NCBI GenBank assembly: GCA_033980235.1 | Contig: CM067072.1 | Coordinates: forward strand, 26,132,192-26,196,191 | DNA from: Diadema setosum | Lineage: Eukaryota; Echinodermata; Echinoidea; Diadematoida; Diadematidae | Reading direction: 5' to 3' | DNA: 64,000 bases | Shown here: positions 27,176 through 40,295 of the stretch, piece by piece | Layout of the letters: each line of letters begins with the position of its first letter | Position numbering within the stretch: the stretch's first letter is position 1 | Made by a program: the position numbers and the translations under genes | The notes under the pieces: model-generated | Seen by the model: only the letters and a program-made list of their open reading frames with translations | What the model was told of the DNA's origin: nothing | Database searches by the model: none

Positions 27176-27639
27176 GTTTGAATCTTGTCATGTTGAGTTT
27201 ATAAGAGTTGACGTGTTCCGATACACATTACCAAAATAATGTTTTCGTTGAAATTCACCATAATCTAATATTATGGTTTCTCCTTTTAACCAGGTGAATA
27301 CATTTGTTTAAACTTTCAACTTTATTTTCATTTCATAAACAGGGAAAATTATATACAATGCATTAACGGAACATATTTGTAATAATTTCAAAAACGTTAA
27401 TTAACAAAATACATGTGATCATGACTAACAACATAATTGCATTTTTAAGGTATATACATATGCATAGTACAAGGATGGGAATGGAAATGGAGGGTCCCAC
27501 TAAAAATCCAAGCTCGTACGATATGGGACCCTCAGAAATACATAAGAGAACGAATGATGACTAAATGAAACTACAAACAAATACATGATACAGATTCCCT
27601 TCTCCGTATTCAGAAAGCAGATTTCCTTCTCCGTATTCA

Positions 27640-30008
27640 AAGCAGAAAACATTGTTTCTTGCCAGCCAATGCGACATCACTTTCTCTCAGATCATTCTTC
27701 TGTGATTTGTCATCTGAATGCTGAGAAGCCTGCTGTGCCTGTGAAGGAGATTTCATATCGGAAATTAAAGTCTATAGACCTGGATTCATTGAAAGATGAC
27801 CTAAGTTCATCCAGACTTTGCACTGACACTCCGAAGGATCTACATGAACTTGTTGACTGCTATAACGCAACCTTGTCACAAGCCCTGGATGATCACGCTC
27901 CTCTCTTGACAAAGAAGATCTCATCACACAGTCTTGTTCCTTGGTACAACAATGATGTGAAGACAGCTAAAAGGCTCAAGAGACGAGCTGAGCGTAAATG
28001 GAGGCGCACACGTTCTGACACTGATCTTGCTGAATATAAGGAGAAGAGAACATGTACGAATAATGTGATGAGCGCTGCACGGCACGACTTCTACACATCA
28101 TTCATTGACAAGCACAAGTCCAACCCACGTGAACTGTTCCAGTGCACAAATAAGCTACTTGGACGTAAACAAGATGTTCCTCTTCCTCCCAATCCTGACA
28201 CTGTAGCTCTAGAAAACGACTTTGGGAGTTTCTTCATGCAGAAAATTGAATCAATTCGCCTGAAAATTGATGAACTCACTCCAGATGGATGTCCCACTAC
28301 ACCTCCCTCCATGTCCAGCTCTGTGTCTTCATGTCCTCCTGATGACATTGTGCTTGACCACTTCTCCACCTTATCGGTCACAGATGTCAAGGCCCTTGTT
28401 GTGAGGTGTGGAAAAAAGTCTTGCCAGTGTGATCCAATGCCTTCTCAACTTGTTGTGAGTTGTCTGGACCCACTTCTTCCAATCTTGAGAGATGTCATTA
28501 ACTTATCCCTACAGTCTGGAACATTCACTGAAGACTGGAAAGAGGCCTTCATTACACCCCTGTTAAAGAGACATGGATTGGAGTGTGACTTCAAGAACTA
28601 CCGTCCGATTAGCAATCTGAGCTTCCTGTCCAAACTGGTCGAGAGTGCTGTTTGTGACCAGCTTCAGCATCACATGGGCAAGCATTCTCTGTTTCCTCTC
28701 TTCCAGTCTGCGTACAGAAAAAATCATAGCATTGAAACTGCTTTGTTGAAAATCAAGAATGACATTCTCCTCAACATGAACTCGCAACAAGTCACTCTAC
28801 TTGTGTTGTTGGACCTGAGCTCCGCTTTTGACACCGTCGACCACAAAACTCTTCTCAGACGTTTGCACACCAAGATAGGGCTTTCCAGACATACACTGGA
28901 ATGGTTTCAGTCATACCTGCTTGGTAGGAGTCAACGAGTAACCATCTGTGGCTCTCAGTCTGAGAGGTTTGATCTGCACTGTGGTGTCCCACAAGGATCC
29001 TGTTTGTTCTCCATCTATACATCTGACTTGTTTGATGTCCTAGAAAAACATCTCCCGCGCGCCCACTGCTACGCTGATGATACTCAAGTTTACTTTTCAT
29101 TCAGGCCTGATGGCAATGTTAGTGAAAGAGAAGCTGTAGAAGTGATGGAGTGCTGTCTCAGGGATATTCGAACTTGGATGGCAACAAACAGATTGTTAAT
29201 CAACGATGATAAGACCGAGTTCCTCATCATTGGCACACGGCGACAACTCCAAAAGATCAACATTCCCAACATCACGATTGGCAACGCTAATATTGTTCCT
29301 GCATCTCATGTCAAGAATTTTGGTTGCATCTTCGATTCAACCTTGAACATGGATCAGCATGTCCTAATGACATGTAAGGCAGCCTTTTACCATCTGCACA
29401 ACATACGTCGAATTCACAAATATCTGGACCAGAGATCATTACTCACCATCATTCATGCCTTCATCACCAGCCGCCTCGACTACTGTAATGGCCTGCTCTA
29501 CGGTGCCACTGCTACCCAGATTGAGAAATTACAGCGGGTTCAGAATGCAGCTGCCAGACTTGCCACAGGCACATCCAAATTTTCCCACATGCAACCTGTC
29601 CTCCGTCAACTGAACTGGCTTCCCATCAGGTCCAGGATCCACTACAAGATACTTCTGCTCACTTTCAAATGTATCCACGTTCTCGCCCCTCCTTACTTAT
29701 CTGATCTCATAACCATCCGTCACCCATCCCGGTACACCCTCCGCTCCTCACAAGGTATCACACTGAATCACCCAACTTCCAAGATGCTGGCCACACTTGG
29801 TGATAAAGCATTTTCATCTGCTGCTCCCAAACTGTGGAATCAACTGCCCAAAACTCTCCGCAGCCAGCAATCTCTCGTCACCTTTAAAAAACATCTAAAA
29901 ACCCACTTGTTCCGTTAATATCAATAATCCACTGGTAAAGCGCATTTGAACATGTATGTTTATGGAAAATGCGCTATATAAATGTATTATTATTATTATT
30001 ATTATTAT
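27640..30008 (+). mobile_element. 5'-truncated non-LTR retrotransposon, L2/CR1-like clade
   Basis: An open frame (27585-29918, 777 codons) encodes the end of the endonuclease domain (SDHSSV at residues ~35-40), then the reverse transcriptase and C-terminal region. RT motif A is LDLSSAFD (~408-415), motif B GVPQGS (~466-471) and the catalytic box YADD (~495-498). The endonuclease is otherwise missing, so the element is 5' truncated. Just after GVPQGSC about four residues (the usual LGPL of this clade) are absent, an in-frame deletion that probably disables the enzyme. The 3' end reads GCGCTATATAAATG followed by (ATT)n at ~29985-30008, a tail type known for L2/CR1-like LINEs. The ORF start at 27585 lies in non-element sequence with a short tandem duplication (~27593-27643) and is not a natural start. 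Confidence 0.86.
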
Positions 30009-30885
30009 TCAAAAGCGTGCAATAAGAATCATAAACCACGCCGGATATTTTGCCCATACCAATTGTTTTTTCCATCAAAACAGAATTCTGAAAATTTCAG
30101 ACTTATTTCATTATAATCTCGGAATTTTCATGTATAAACTAACAACTAATGAATTACCATCTGTTTTTATCCACATGTTCAAAAGGAATCGTTCTATCCA
30201 CTGTTATCCCACTCGCCAGAGTGACGCCTATCACCTTCCCCGTACTCGCACTATTTTTGCAAAGAAGAGAATTATATTTACTGCACCCATATATTGGAAT
30301 GATCTCCCTCTAGATATCACTTCTTTCTCATCTTTATTCACCTTCAAACGCAAATTAAAACAGTTATTACTTAGTGGATACACACTACCAAGCTTTTAGC
30401 AACCTCTTTATGCTCCCAGTCTTTTGTCCTTGTCCGCAGCATCTTTTAATAATATAACATTTTTGTTATTCAAACACTGCGAGATTTGTATGCAGTCTGG
30501 TTTGTGCGATATCTATGTGGTTCATTAGTTTATTACTCATCGATTTTTTGTACTGGTGTAATTTTAGTTGGTCAAGACAAACATATCCGTTCTCCGTGTA
30601 AAATTATATGCCTATGATCTCGGGAACCTACAGTTTTACAAGCTTTAAAGCTTTTATGTATAGGCCCCATCATATTTCTTATACTTACTAGTGACATTTT
30701 CATACGATGTGACCATGTACATTTGTGTCAAGTATATTTTCTTTTTCTTTTTCTTCTACAATCAAAAGACATGATTGTATATATTTTGTACTCTTGTTTT
30801 GTTGTCAATAATTTTGTAATGTCATCATTGAGAAAATGGAAATATGAAATAAATTTGAACTGAACTGAACTGAACTGAAACAAAG
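30009..30885 (+). mobile_element. 3' fragment of a second LINE (jockey/CR1-like)
   Basis: Immediately after the (ATT)n tail of the upstream LINE, an open frame to 30399 encodes a typical LINE C-terminal region: QKRAIRIIN, ILKISDL, a PTRQ segment, an APIYWNDLPL box and a final FKRKLKQLLL. About 490 bp of 3' UTR follow, ending in AAATAAATTTGAACT and a short (GAACT)n tail at ~30858-30880. The reverse transcriptase core is missing, so only the 3' end of the element remains. Its family differs from that of the upstream LINE in C-terminal motifs and tail. Confidence 0.78.
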
Positions 30886-30889
30886 TCAA

Positions 30890-31884
30890 AGAAAACATTG
30901 TCAACTGACATGAAATCAAATGGGGAAGGAACAAAAAAAAAGAAGAAGGAGAAAAAAGGGGGAACAAGAAAAAAAAATGAAATTACAACACGCGCCATCG
31001 TGGACACAAGCAAACTGGATTCCACATGTAGGAGTAATAAAAAGCACCCTGGATTGATATTGCGAAGAATTGGGTACATATACCGGTAAGAATGCAAAGA
31101 GCGGATATATAAAAGGGAGAGAATAGACACAATGATATACGGTTCAATAACAGTAACATTTGACGAGGACTTATATTTGACAGATTATTTTACTCTAATA
31201 ATGGAAAATAATTTAGATGTAGTTAATTAATGCATAAAAGATGATGATTTAATTGAGATAATGAAACAAACCTAATTCGGTTGCATATTATAAGATTTCA
31301 ATGAAAACAATTTCAATTTATTCTTGAAAGAATTCAAAGTTTTTGCTGTTACTGTATAGTTGGGAAGTGAGTTCCAGTACTTTGGCCCATCGTAAAAGTT
31401 TAATCTTGGCTAGACATTATTTCAATTTCTCTAGGATCTTTTGATAAAATGAACAAACAAGCATAATCTATGTATACAATGTTAATCCATTTGCTTCCTT
31501 CTTCTTGACATATCAACGAACAAAGTGAATAGGACGAGGCCTAATAATGGCCCATGTGGCATACTTCGCACGTTACGGTTTATTCATCACACATGCAGCC
31601 CTGTACACAAGTAAACTGTCGTATTTTTTATATCCAAGTGATGTTTTATTTGATACTCATCATATAACATTCTTGAAGCAATCACAGCTGAGAGATACAT
31701 GACAAAGAATACATTTTGTTGAGTTTCTTAATTATACATGCACATTTTTCTCTTGAGGTATGTTGTCTGTGTGGGTTTATAACGGAAAGGAATGTTAAAA
31801 GCTGACATAGCCGGAAGGTTGCCAACGACATGCAGAGTGGTAAGCGAATATACACAATCTAATTATTTGAAATCTATGCCATTT

Positions 31885-31920
<36 letters not shown>

Positions 31921-33829
31921 AAATACAACATAAAAGTGCCATGGCGTTAACATTCAGTGAAAAAATATCTACAGCTCGATTATACCGCTGAGTGGTTCCC
32001 ATTTCCTGTTATGTACATTGATCTTTCCTTGTTTCTTTGCAATATAATATAAAATATAATACACTCTTCACAATATGATTTTGATAAGATAGCCTTAAAA
32101 GAGGACAAAAACTGTCGTATATCTTATATTAAAATGACTCCTGAATATTTCATTGTGTGAGGAGCTGATTTAGATACCCGATTTAAATACTTTCTCCGGT
32201 AGGAGGGCGATTTGATTTGGATAGGAATTCTGTGGTTAAAGGAGACCTCCGGATGATTTTCAGATTTTGACTTTTGAACAACTATAAATTATTTATACTG
32301 AGGACAAAGTTTCAGAATTTATGATGATTTGGATGAAGAATAGTATTTTCTAAATCTATAACAAAGTGCAATGAACAAGGATGATGACATAGCAGGGTCA
32401 CCATAAAAATGCATGAATTGGGGCTCAAGGAAGCAGAAAAAAAAAGGTGAACTCGCAAGCAAGCGGCATTGCAATGGAATTACACTGCTTCATTTCTGAA
32501 ATATGTGAGCTTCCTATGTCATCATCTTTGTTCAGTGTAATTTGTTTAAGTTTTTTTTTTTCAAAGTATTGTGTCTCTGCTCAAGAACCACAATAAATTC
32601 CACAAATCTATACACAAGCTATTGATTTATGAACTACATGATGTGAAATTATGAAACTCGTCTGGAAAGTCGTTTTAAGTGTGTGGAATCTCACAGGTGT
32701 TTGACAGCTATTGTCCTCAGCACACATGATAGCTGGGATGCACAGTAAAGTTCGCAGGAGTCAGTGTAGGCAGAGCAGGTGCTACCTCGCCAAGCAGTCA
32801 AGATTGCTGGGCTGGGTGTGTCCAAGGAAGAACTGTAGGTCCAGGTTTTTCATTTTAATGTTGTAATGTTGATAATAGTTGAAGTTGCTCATAAGGTTGT
32901 TGATAATATTGCATAGTTTTCCTTGCCGCCAAGCCAAGCCATATCCAATTTATACTGGTATCAGACATTTTACTGCTATGGTAATTGCAGTTATGATGAA
33001 GATCCAGCTTGATTGAGTTTCGGACGAGCTGATATAGAGTTATTGGAGTTTGAAAGGATGTAAGTTTGAAGACAACTGTGCTGTAAAGGAGTAAATTTGA
33101 CATTGAATTGAAGTATGGATTGTAATGTGGAAGTATGTTCTTTGTGTAGTAAACTGCAATAATTAGAATGCTTTAAAATTCCGTTGTTTATTGTATAGCT
33201 TGAGACAAGGATAATTTTTTGGGGAAGCTTCTTCGTGAGATGATGGATATTTTGTTATGTAAGTGGTTTAGGCAGAATGTTTGAGTTCGTTTGCAATTCA
33301 ACCATAACGTCAGTGATTTGGTGGTTGTAAGATAAATGTGATATTATTAAGATTGATATTGCAGGACAGCCTGGACGGCAGGCAATTTTATCCTATAACA
33401 TATCCTTCTGGACGGCTGTTAAGTATGGCAAAGCTTCGTCCATGTGAGCAGAATTTGGGAAGCTCGTCCATTCCACTAGTGTCTCTCGTCAAGCCCTGAT
33501 AATGTGCCAAGACTTCTCTCATCGGTAGGTCTCGAGACCGTCCCGTCATCAACGCCGGTTATACTGAGGCTCGCCTTCATTAAACCACGGGACCTCGCGT
33601 CGCCGCGTCGAAGGACGTCGTTGTGGCCCTGGCATCGAATCCTCTGAGCAACCGCCTTCCAAGTTGCCTTCGCACGCAGTGAGCAATCCGGGAGTCGCGA
33701 TTCAAGGACAGTGTTTAATTCCTACCACCATTTGATAAGCTGGAACCACACCTTTGACGTGTTTGAAGTGAACTGAACTCCGAATAAACATCATTGAGTT
33801 CAAGGATATGATTTGAAGCGACAAGCCAC
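30890..33829. other. Intergenic; one GC-rich patch and an inverted repeat
   Basis: 32363-32398 and 32512-32547 are inverted relatives (CAAGGATGATGACATAG facing CTATGTCATCATCTTTG), probably from an old transposon. 33430-33740 is GC- and CpG-rich, followed by AATAAA at ~33784; it may be a non-coding exon or an LTR part. No coding frame was found in it. Confidence 0.45.
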
Positions 33830-34799
33830 ATATTATATATTAATGCCGTCCCATAGAGTAATGCTGGGAGAAGTGAATGTAATAATCTATTAAATTTTGA
33901 ATTGAATGAGGTTTTCTATGTGACTATAATGTATACACAAATGCATATTTTGCGAGATATTGAAATCAAATCATCGTGAAGCCATATAAAGGGATGCCCG
34001 AAAACGCATGAAATTTTGTAATCACTTAAGTGCTTTCAGATAGAGACTTCTTGATGATATGCCGTAGTTATCATTATTTTCTTACAGTCATTAATTTGAT
34101 TAGTACAATATTACTTTCAATGAGATCACCTCCACTGTTAATCTACAAATTGAAAGAGAAGGATTAGGAAATGCAATGTATCTTCATCATGATTAACAGG
34201 GAATTCGTGAGTTATCTTGAGTAGATGATGGTAATATATATCAATGTCATATTTCAATTACAGGATTTCGATGCAAGGCAAGTATACCGTCGGGTCTTTA
34301 TGTGATATCGTCACGCTAGCACTTAGATTTAATGCGAAGAACACGGCGTCACACATATGATCTCTTATGGCACACAATGCCTTAGTGCACACGATTTGAA
34401 TTGTCAACAAAATCAAAATGGGAACGTCGATATGTACGGGTACTAGTCGATTGCAAGAAATACGGTCATTTTGTGTGTAGAATTTTGAAGATATTTCTGA
34501 CCACCCAAATCAATGAATAAAAGTGAATAAGTGCACATTCTTTGTATTGTACAAATGTAGTTTGTTGTATATCTAGGATTATCAAATTTCCTTCTTCTTT
34601 ATACAAAATGCTTCAAAGTCTCTATCAAATCTATCAGCGACACTAGTTGAAAATCACAAGGACAACAATATCTAAAATTGCAATTTCTTCATATAGTCTG
34701 ATATGACTAAATGCAATTTCTGTACAGTAGCAAACCAAAGAAATTAATGTTTGAAGGGAACTTATTTATAGCCTTAATCATAGGTGCAGTGAATGCCCC

Positions 34800-34800
34800 C

Positions 34801-34831
<31 letters not shown>

Positions 34832-34945
34832 CAAATCCAAAACCACACACGCTTTCTCTCTCTCTCTCTCTTGCTTTCTCTCTCCCCCTCTCTCTCTCAC
34901 ACACACATTATGCAAGTTCAAGTTCAAGTCCAAGTCCAAGCCCAA
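34800..34945. repeat. (CAA)n, (CT)n and CAAGTC-type short repeats
   Basis: (CAA)n at ~34802-34830, CT-rich tract at ~34855-34898 and AAGTTC/AAGTCC hexamers at ~34915-34945. Similar tracts nearby: (GA)n at 31889-31918, (GT)n at 35957-35994 and (AAC)n at 49497-49533. Confidence 0.93.
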
Positions 34946-35954
34946 GTTGATTTATTTCATTTCCAACAAAATAATCAGGAATACAATGAAAAATGTTCGC
35001 ATATTAAGATAATGTCAGGAAATCAGTACAACAATCTGATGAACATAATAAAATGTAATAAAGACATAGGTACATTATTAACAAAGATACAAATAAATGT
35101 TAAATCATTATGGTAAAGTCAGAAACATAACTGCTGGAAATTGATGGGACAGCTAAAAGGCAGAGCCTGTAGTATGCAGTCCCCTCATGAAAAAGGGGGA
35201 AAATTGCCTAAGAGATAAAAAAACACAGAGTTTTATAAACATACACACTAGGACGCACATTAACAATCACGAAGCAACTCTCTTGTAAAAGAAGAAAAGA
35301 TAAGTAGATAGAAAGATTAGTAAGGAAGGTACAAAATGAAGATCACATCAGTGAAGTTTCAGGAAAACTAGACAGTGCTTTCAAAAGATATGACTTTGAA
35401 AATTGTCCATTGCAATCCGTGTCCCGAACTCCCTGGACAAGACGGTGTAAACAATTTCTGATGGCCAAATATAGGAAAAGAATATACAAGTCATACAGAA
35501 AATTCCATGAAGTTTCCTGTTCTATTTTTCGAAATAATGAAAATCGTAACTCTTCGACTTATTTATGGTATAACTCCAGGGTAATGTCATTCCCCTACTT
35601 TGGGAAGGCGGAAGGTTACGTCACTTTCATTATGGTAGCAAAAATAACAAATTGAGTAAAATTCTCTAAAATTTCTTCTGCTTATATCAATCATGAATTA
35701 TACAATTCCAATCCTAGTTTAAATCAAAATTTACCAAATTCATAACGATGGTAACAATTCTCAATATTCACTGACGTGATCTTCTTTCTTTTAAATTCAA
35801 GAACCAGAACTTGCCGAAGAGGAGGCTAAAGAAAACTGACACTTCCAGAGAAAAGTAATCACCGGAAGAATCGCTATAATGCTATAATGAGGACAATGAA
35901 AGCTGTAAAATCTTCGAAACGTACCAGATTTTGATATATATTTAATACACTAGC

Positions 35955-35996
<42 letters not shown>

Positions 35997-36369
35997 ATGT
36001 ATGCATTTATATATAGTTATATGTATTATTTAAATGATTATTTATACTTTCAAATGGGTTAGCATTTTAGATCATGAATCATATTTGCTTTCAAAATTTC
36101 ATACATAAATGATATAAAGAAATACATGAATGTAAGAAAACAAAATCTTTAATCATTCACGAGTGACATCCTCATCTCTGACCAAAACGACGAATAACAT
36201 ATTATGTGTATTGGTCCTCAGTGATTCAAGATATCCCCAGTTTTGTGTGAAAAGGGAAAGTGGCTGCATAAAAGAAAAGAGAATTATATGTGGATACAGA
36301 TATGTATATGGGTTTATCTAGAATAAGTTTAAAAAACATAATAAGTAGATAAATCAATCAAGTTAATAA

Positions 36370-36440
36370 TCATTTCACACTGAAACCAACTATATACTAC
36401 ATCTTCACCTTGGCCGTGGTCGATACGTGTTATACGTTCC
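36370..36440 (+). pseudogene. Relic of the TM2 part of a GPCR exon (copy of 47.78-47.85 kb)
   Basis: About 70 bp align with the end of ICL1 and TM2 of the 47.5-kb GPCR exon 1. Shared blocks are TCATTTCACACT, ACCAACTA, ATCTTCA, CTTGG and CGATACGTGTTATA. A small insertion and substitutions break the frame, and no other GPCR exon was found beside it. It sits at the downstream end of a longer diverged duplicate (33.83-36.44 kb against 45.2-47.85 kb), which supports common descent over chance. Confidence 0.68.
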
Positions 36441-36996
36441 ACATGTTCAACATATAATCAAAGGGTGAATGGGGTTGGAGTCTTGATGTTAAAGAAAAAA
36501 AATCAATTGGGCAAAAGTTTAGTCGCTACGGAAACAAGGCGGGACTAGTTTTGGTTTTGAGGTAGTACTTCCTTGGGTTTAGGATTATTAGATTCAACAT
36601 CAATTCCAACGAACGAAAGGAGTAGGATGTTTGGGGTTGACTCAACCTGATCGTAAATCATGGTTTGGTTGTACTTGGTCTTACAACAAGATGGAGAGAT
36701 GAGGCAAGATGTTGCATCATACTGTGAGAGAACACTGGGATCCTTCTTACACTCAGGTGGTATACTAAAGAGATGTTGGAGATCAGTGACTTACTCGAGG
36801 TGGAGAGTATAGGTTGAGGTCATTGACTGGCCGGAGGTGAAGAGGCATATCCGATCATCAAAGTGGAATATGAAGGGGGTAATAATAATAAATTTTGTGT
36901 ATTATTACACAACACTCTATAAAAGTTACAGTGAAAATGAGAGGGATTTCCTTACGAGCAGGTCTAAGCTATCTATCTACTGCATAAACACATATA

Positions 36997-38415
36997 TCAC
37001 AAATTATTGTCATCGTATTCATTAGTTGCCGGCTTGTTTGTTATGCTTTCCTCGTTGGGTGACATAGATTTATTTTCGACTCCAACTTTAACATCATTTG
37101 TTACGTCGTTTGTTTCTAGAATTTCTAGGTCTTTGTTAGTGTCTTCTTTCCAAATGGTGCGTCGAAGAAGTTTACGAATGAAAACTAGAGAAAAGCACGC
37201 AAGAATAATGAAGAAGAAGGAGAGAAGGGGCACAGACATTGCTAGATTTGACTCCGGAGGTGGATATACTCTAGTAAGTACCACCACTGCGAACGAAGCG
37301 TTCTGGACTCCTGTCTCCAGCACCACGACAATGGCCTGGTTATTGTCCAGGCGAAATAATTTGGCGATCATTCCGCCAAGGAGTCCTCCGCAACAAGGCA
37401 ACAGGATCGCAGAGACATAAACAGATGGAGGAGAAAGAAAGACGTACCATATGAAGGGAATCAAGATGGCTTGTGAAATGACAACGGTAACGATAACGAC
37501 AGGCTTCAAAATCTTTAGCACCTTCTCTTTAATCTTTGGCGCTCTGTTGTTAAAAAGCATCCCCAATATAACGGGAGTGATCAGGATCGCCGCTTGTGTA
37601 GCCACTTGTTCAAAAGGTGTTTGTATATCATTCGTTTCGACGAACCTTGAGTATATAAAAATATTCAAGGGCATCATACCAAACGCCAGAAGCGTGGAAC
37701 AAGTTGTCATGGTCATACTTAGGACAAAGTCTGCATCCAGCAATAGAGCAAAATCGTTGCTAACCTTTCCACCCGGGGAACATCCCATCATCAACAATCC
37801 TAGGGCGTAAAAGGCATCAAGTTTTAGTACTTTAGCGATACCTAACGATAGCGCTGGCATCACCACGAACTGGCAGATAAATCCGATGATAAGCGGACAC
37901 GGTGCTTTAAACGTCTGAATGACAAGTCTGAACTCAACTGCTGTTCCCATCATGAAGAAAGTACCCATTAATGGCACGTAGAACGCGTATTGGAGGATAA
38001 CCTGGATGATGCTATTGCCAACGTTCACCTTGACGGTCAGTGTGGCCACCTGCTCTTTTACGTCCGATCCAACCGACGATGCCCAAACCAGCAGACTTGA
38101 AATTCCGATGTGCTGTCCTCGTATGGTAAGTTCATGAGTAACAGGAAACTGATGATCAGGAGATGCGGACAGACTCTCGATTGACTTTATGACTTTGAAC
38201 GTGTAGACATTCTCGCTTTCGAAGGACATGCAGAGATTTTCTGATCCTTCGTAACTGAGTACAGTAACGTTGACAATCTGTTCCTAGCGCTCGAACACGA
38301 CAACCTGGTGGGTGTTCAAGAAGCTTATATTTGGCATTAACTGCCCGCAGCAATGACGAACGAACATGAGCAGTAAGAGGATAAGGAGAGGAGAATGGCT
38401 GTTGTTTCCATCCAT
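36997..38415 (-). pseudogene. Second SLC10-family copy with one premature TAG
   Basis: Tandem paralogue of the 21.3-22.7 kb transporter, in the same orientation about 14 kb away. The start at 38415, signal peptide (MDGNNSHSP then a Leu-rich core), extracellular domain, CSPGGK motif and ETGVQN motif all align. Codon 44 is TAG (38284-38286) where the intact copy has CAG (Gln); frame is kept on both sides and about 430 further codons are open. Using the next Met, at 38229, would give a 410-residue protein without signal peptide or the first third of the extracellular domain. The C-tail has diverged, ending DDNNL instead of PNEIR. The single lesion in an otherwise preserved frame points to a recent pseudogene, a segregating null allele or a sequencing error. 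No other disabling change was seen. Confidence 0.82.
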
Positions 38416-39597
38416 GGTTACGCGGTATTTCTGTCTGTCTGGATGTTTAGCGCAAGAAAATAAGGTAAAGAAGAAATTAACGATACAATACAAGATCATC
38501 TGGAACTTATAAACAGCGATAGAGGTACTTATACTGAATGTTTTTACTAAAGTCTCTGTATAATAAATAAGTTTATTCGTCTGCTTGATATAATAGTCTA
38601 TATCTAGGTATGAAAGACTAAGTACCCTTTGTACTCACCTTTTACTTCAAGATGACTCTTCCTAAATTCAATTAAATTTCTTTATTTCCATGTAACAAAA
38701 GGCGATACATAGTACAAAGTATAATGTATAATACAAGCAAAAAACAAAATAGTATGCCCTCTATAATGAAAAGTATTTTCGAATGAATGTGTAGTAGTAT
38801 ACAACAAACAATGCGTAAATGCACAAATGAGATTAATCAGAAAAATAAAGCTTTGAAAAAAAATCGCGAGATTCACAGGTTGTTAGACGTGGCTCCCCCG
38901 TTTAACAATGCACATAATAAATCTATGTAAAATGGTACGTTGATTAGATGCATTTGTCAACTGTGATGATAAAAGCATGTTGGCAACAAGACTTTGATGT
39001 GATCGAAAACAATAAAATAAAAATTCAGAATAAGATGCCAAAATCAATTTTGTGGCAATATTCAGACAATATCACCTAAAGAGACTTTGTTATTACAGAA
39101 CAACAAGTAAAAAAGTTCCTTACTATTCCATGAAACTTGAACTTGGCTATGCACTTGGCCTTTGGTATTCACTCGTAGAATATCAAGTAAGACCCACGCA
39201 TGTTTTTGATGCAAAAGAGTGAGCCGAAACTGCAATTCACCCGCCGCTTGAATAGTCAGGTCCCCAGGTTCCACAGCCCCTGCAGAAACAGCTGACACCA
39301 CTCGATAAAACGATGGAGTAACTTCATGATGAAACCAACCAAACCCATGAGAAGGCTTGAACAGGCTATAAAAGGGATGATAAGCAAATTACCCTTGCCA
39401 TTTTATCCTTTGAACTTTCCCGTAGTGTATACAAAAGCAGTTCAACTGGCTCTAGGTCAATAACCTTACTCAGGGGCAGTGCAGTTTGCATAGCTTCATG
39501 TAAGATATTGACGGATTTCCTAGTCAACATCGTAAATGCATAATCTATAGTACCTGCTCAATGATTGGTATTGATGTCAGCTACATCAACATGTTAT

Positions 39598-40295
39598 AAA
39601 TCCTGAAAGGAAAAACTGTATACGTTCGCTAATCAGCCCCAAGATCGAATCATAAACTTTATAAGCCTACTGTGGAAGAAGACGAAAAAAAAAAAAAATT
39701 CCCCAGGGCAGTAGGGTAGTAATAGGGTGAAATATAAAAGATTTCAAAAGTCTGAACAGATTATCTCAATATTGAAAAGAACGTAAACACTCTGGAAAAA
39801 GTGAACATCTAAATGTCATAAATCCTGGAAGGAAATAGGGTATACGTGAGCTAATCAGCCCTAAGATCGAATCATTATTGAAAACTTTATAGGCCAACTG
39901 TGGAAGAAGACGAAAAAAAAAAGTCTCCAGGGCATTAGGGTAGTAATAGGGTCAAATATAAGAGATTTTGTAAAAGTCAGAACAGATAATAAAAGAGCAG
40001 ACTTTAAGCTTTAGAATGTTGTATGACTCAATAGAAATGGACTCTCTTAACCTATTGTATCTAAATATTGAAAAGAAAGTTCACACTCTGGAAAAAGTGA
40101 ACATCGAAATGTTATACATCCTGGAAGGAAATAGGGTATACATTCGCTAATCAGCCCCAAGATCGAATCATAAACTTTATAAGCCTACTGTGGAAGAAGA
40201 AGAAGAAGAAGAAGAAGAAGAAGAAGAAGAAGAAGAAGAAGAAACAAAAACTCTCCAGGGCAGTAGGATAGTAATAGGGTCAAATATAGCAGATT
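39598..40295. repeat. Three-copy tandem repeat with an expanded (GAA)n in the last unit
   Basis: Each unit has CTGGAAGG or CTGAAAGG, CTAATCAGCCC(C/T)AAGATCG, GTGGAAGAAGA, an A-rich stretch, CCAGGGCA and TAGTAATAGGGT. Units start near 39598, 39824 and 40118. In the last unit the GAAGAAGA has grown to ~50 bp (40192-40243). A relic of one unit (CCCAGGGCAGTAGGGT) lies at ~23981 in the paralogous segment. Confidence 0.82.

Larger units (their letters stand above)
33830..36440. repeat. Segmental duplicate B, copy 1 (GPCR upstream region)
   Basis: Aligns in order with 45215-47850: GATTAGTACAAT at ~34098 and ~45467, ACAGGATTTCGATG at ~34260 and ~45665, ACGGCGTCAC at ~34342 and ~45745, CAATGAATAAAAGTGAA at ~34511 and ~45888, GGGAAGGCG at ~35602 and ~46142, GAAAGAATCGCTA-like at ~35865 and ~46857, ATCATTCACGAGTGACA at ~36152 and ~47166, then the GPCR exon relic. 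The SINE is present only in copy 2. Confidence 0.75.

Noticed and set aside
34711..35116. Frames with Gln or Asn runs
   Set aside because: Translate the (CAA)n and (CT)n microsatellites.
37007..37810. Plus-strand open frames over the second SLC10 copy
   Set aside because: Antisense shadows, matching those in the first copy.
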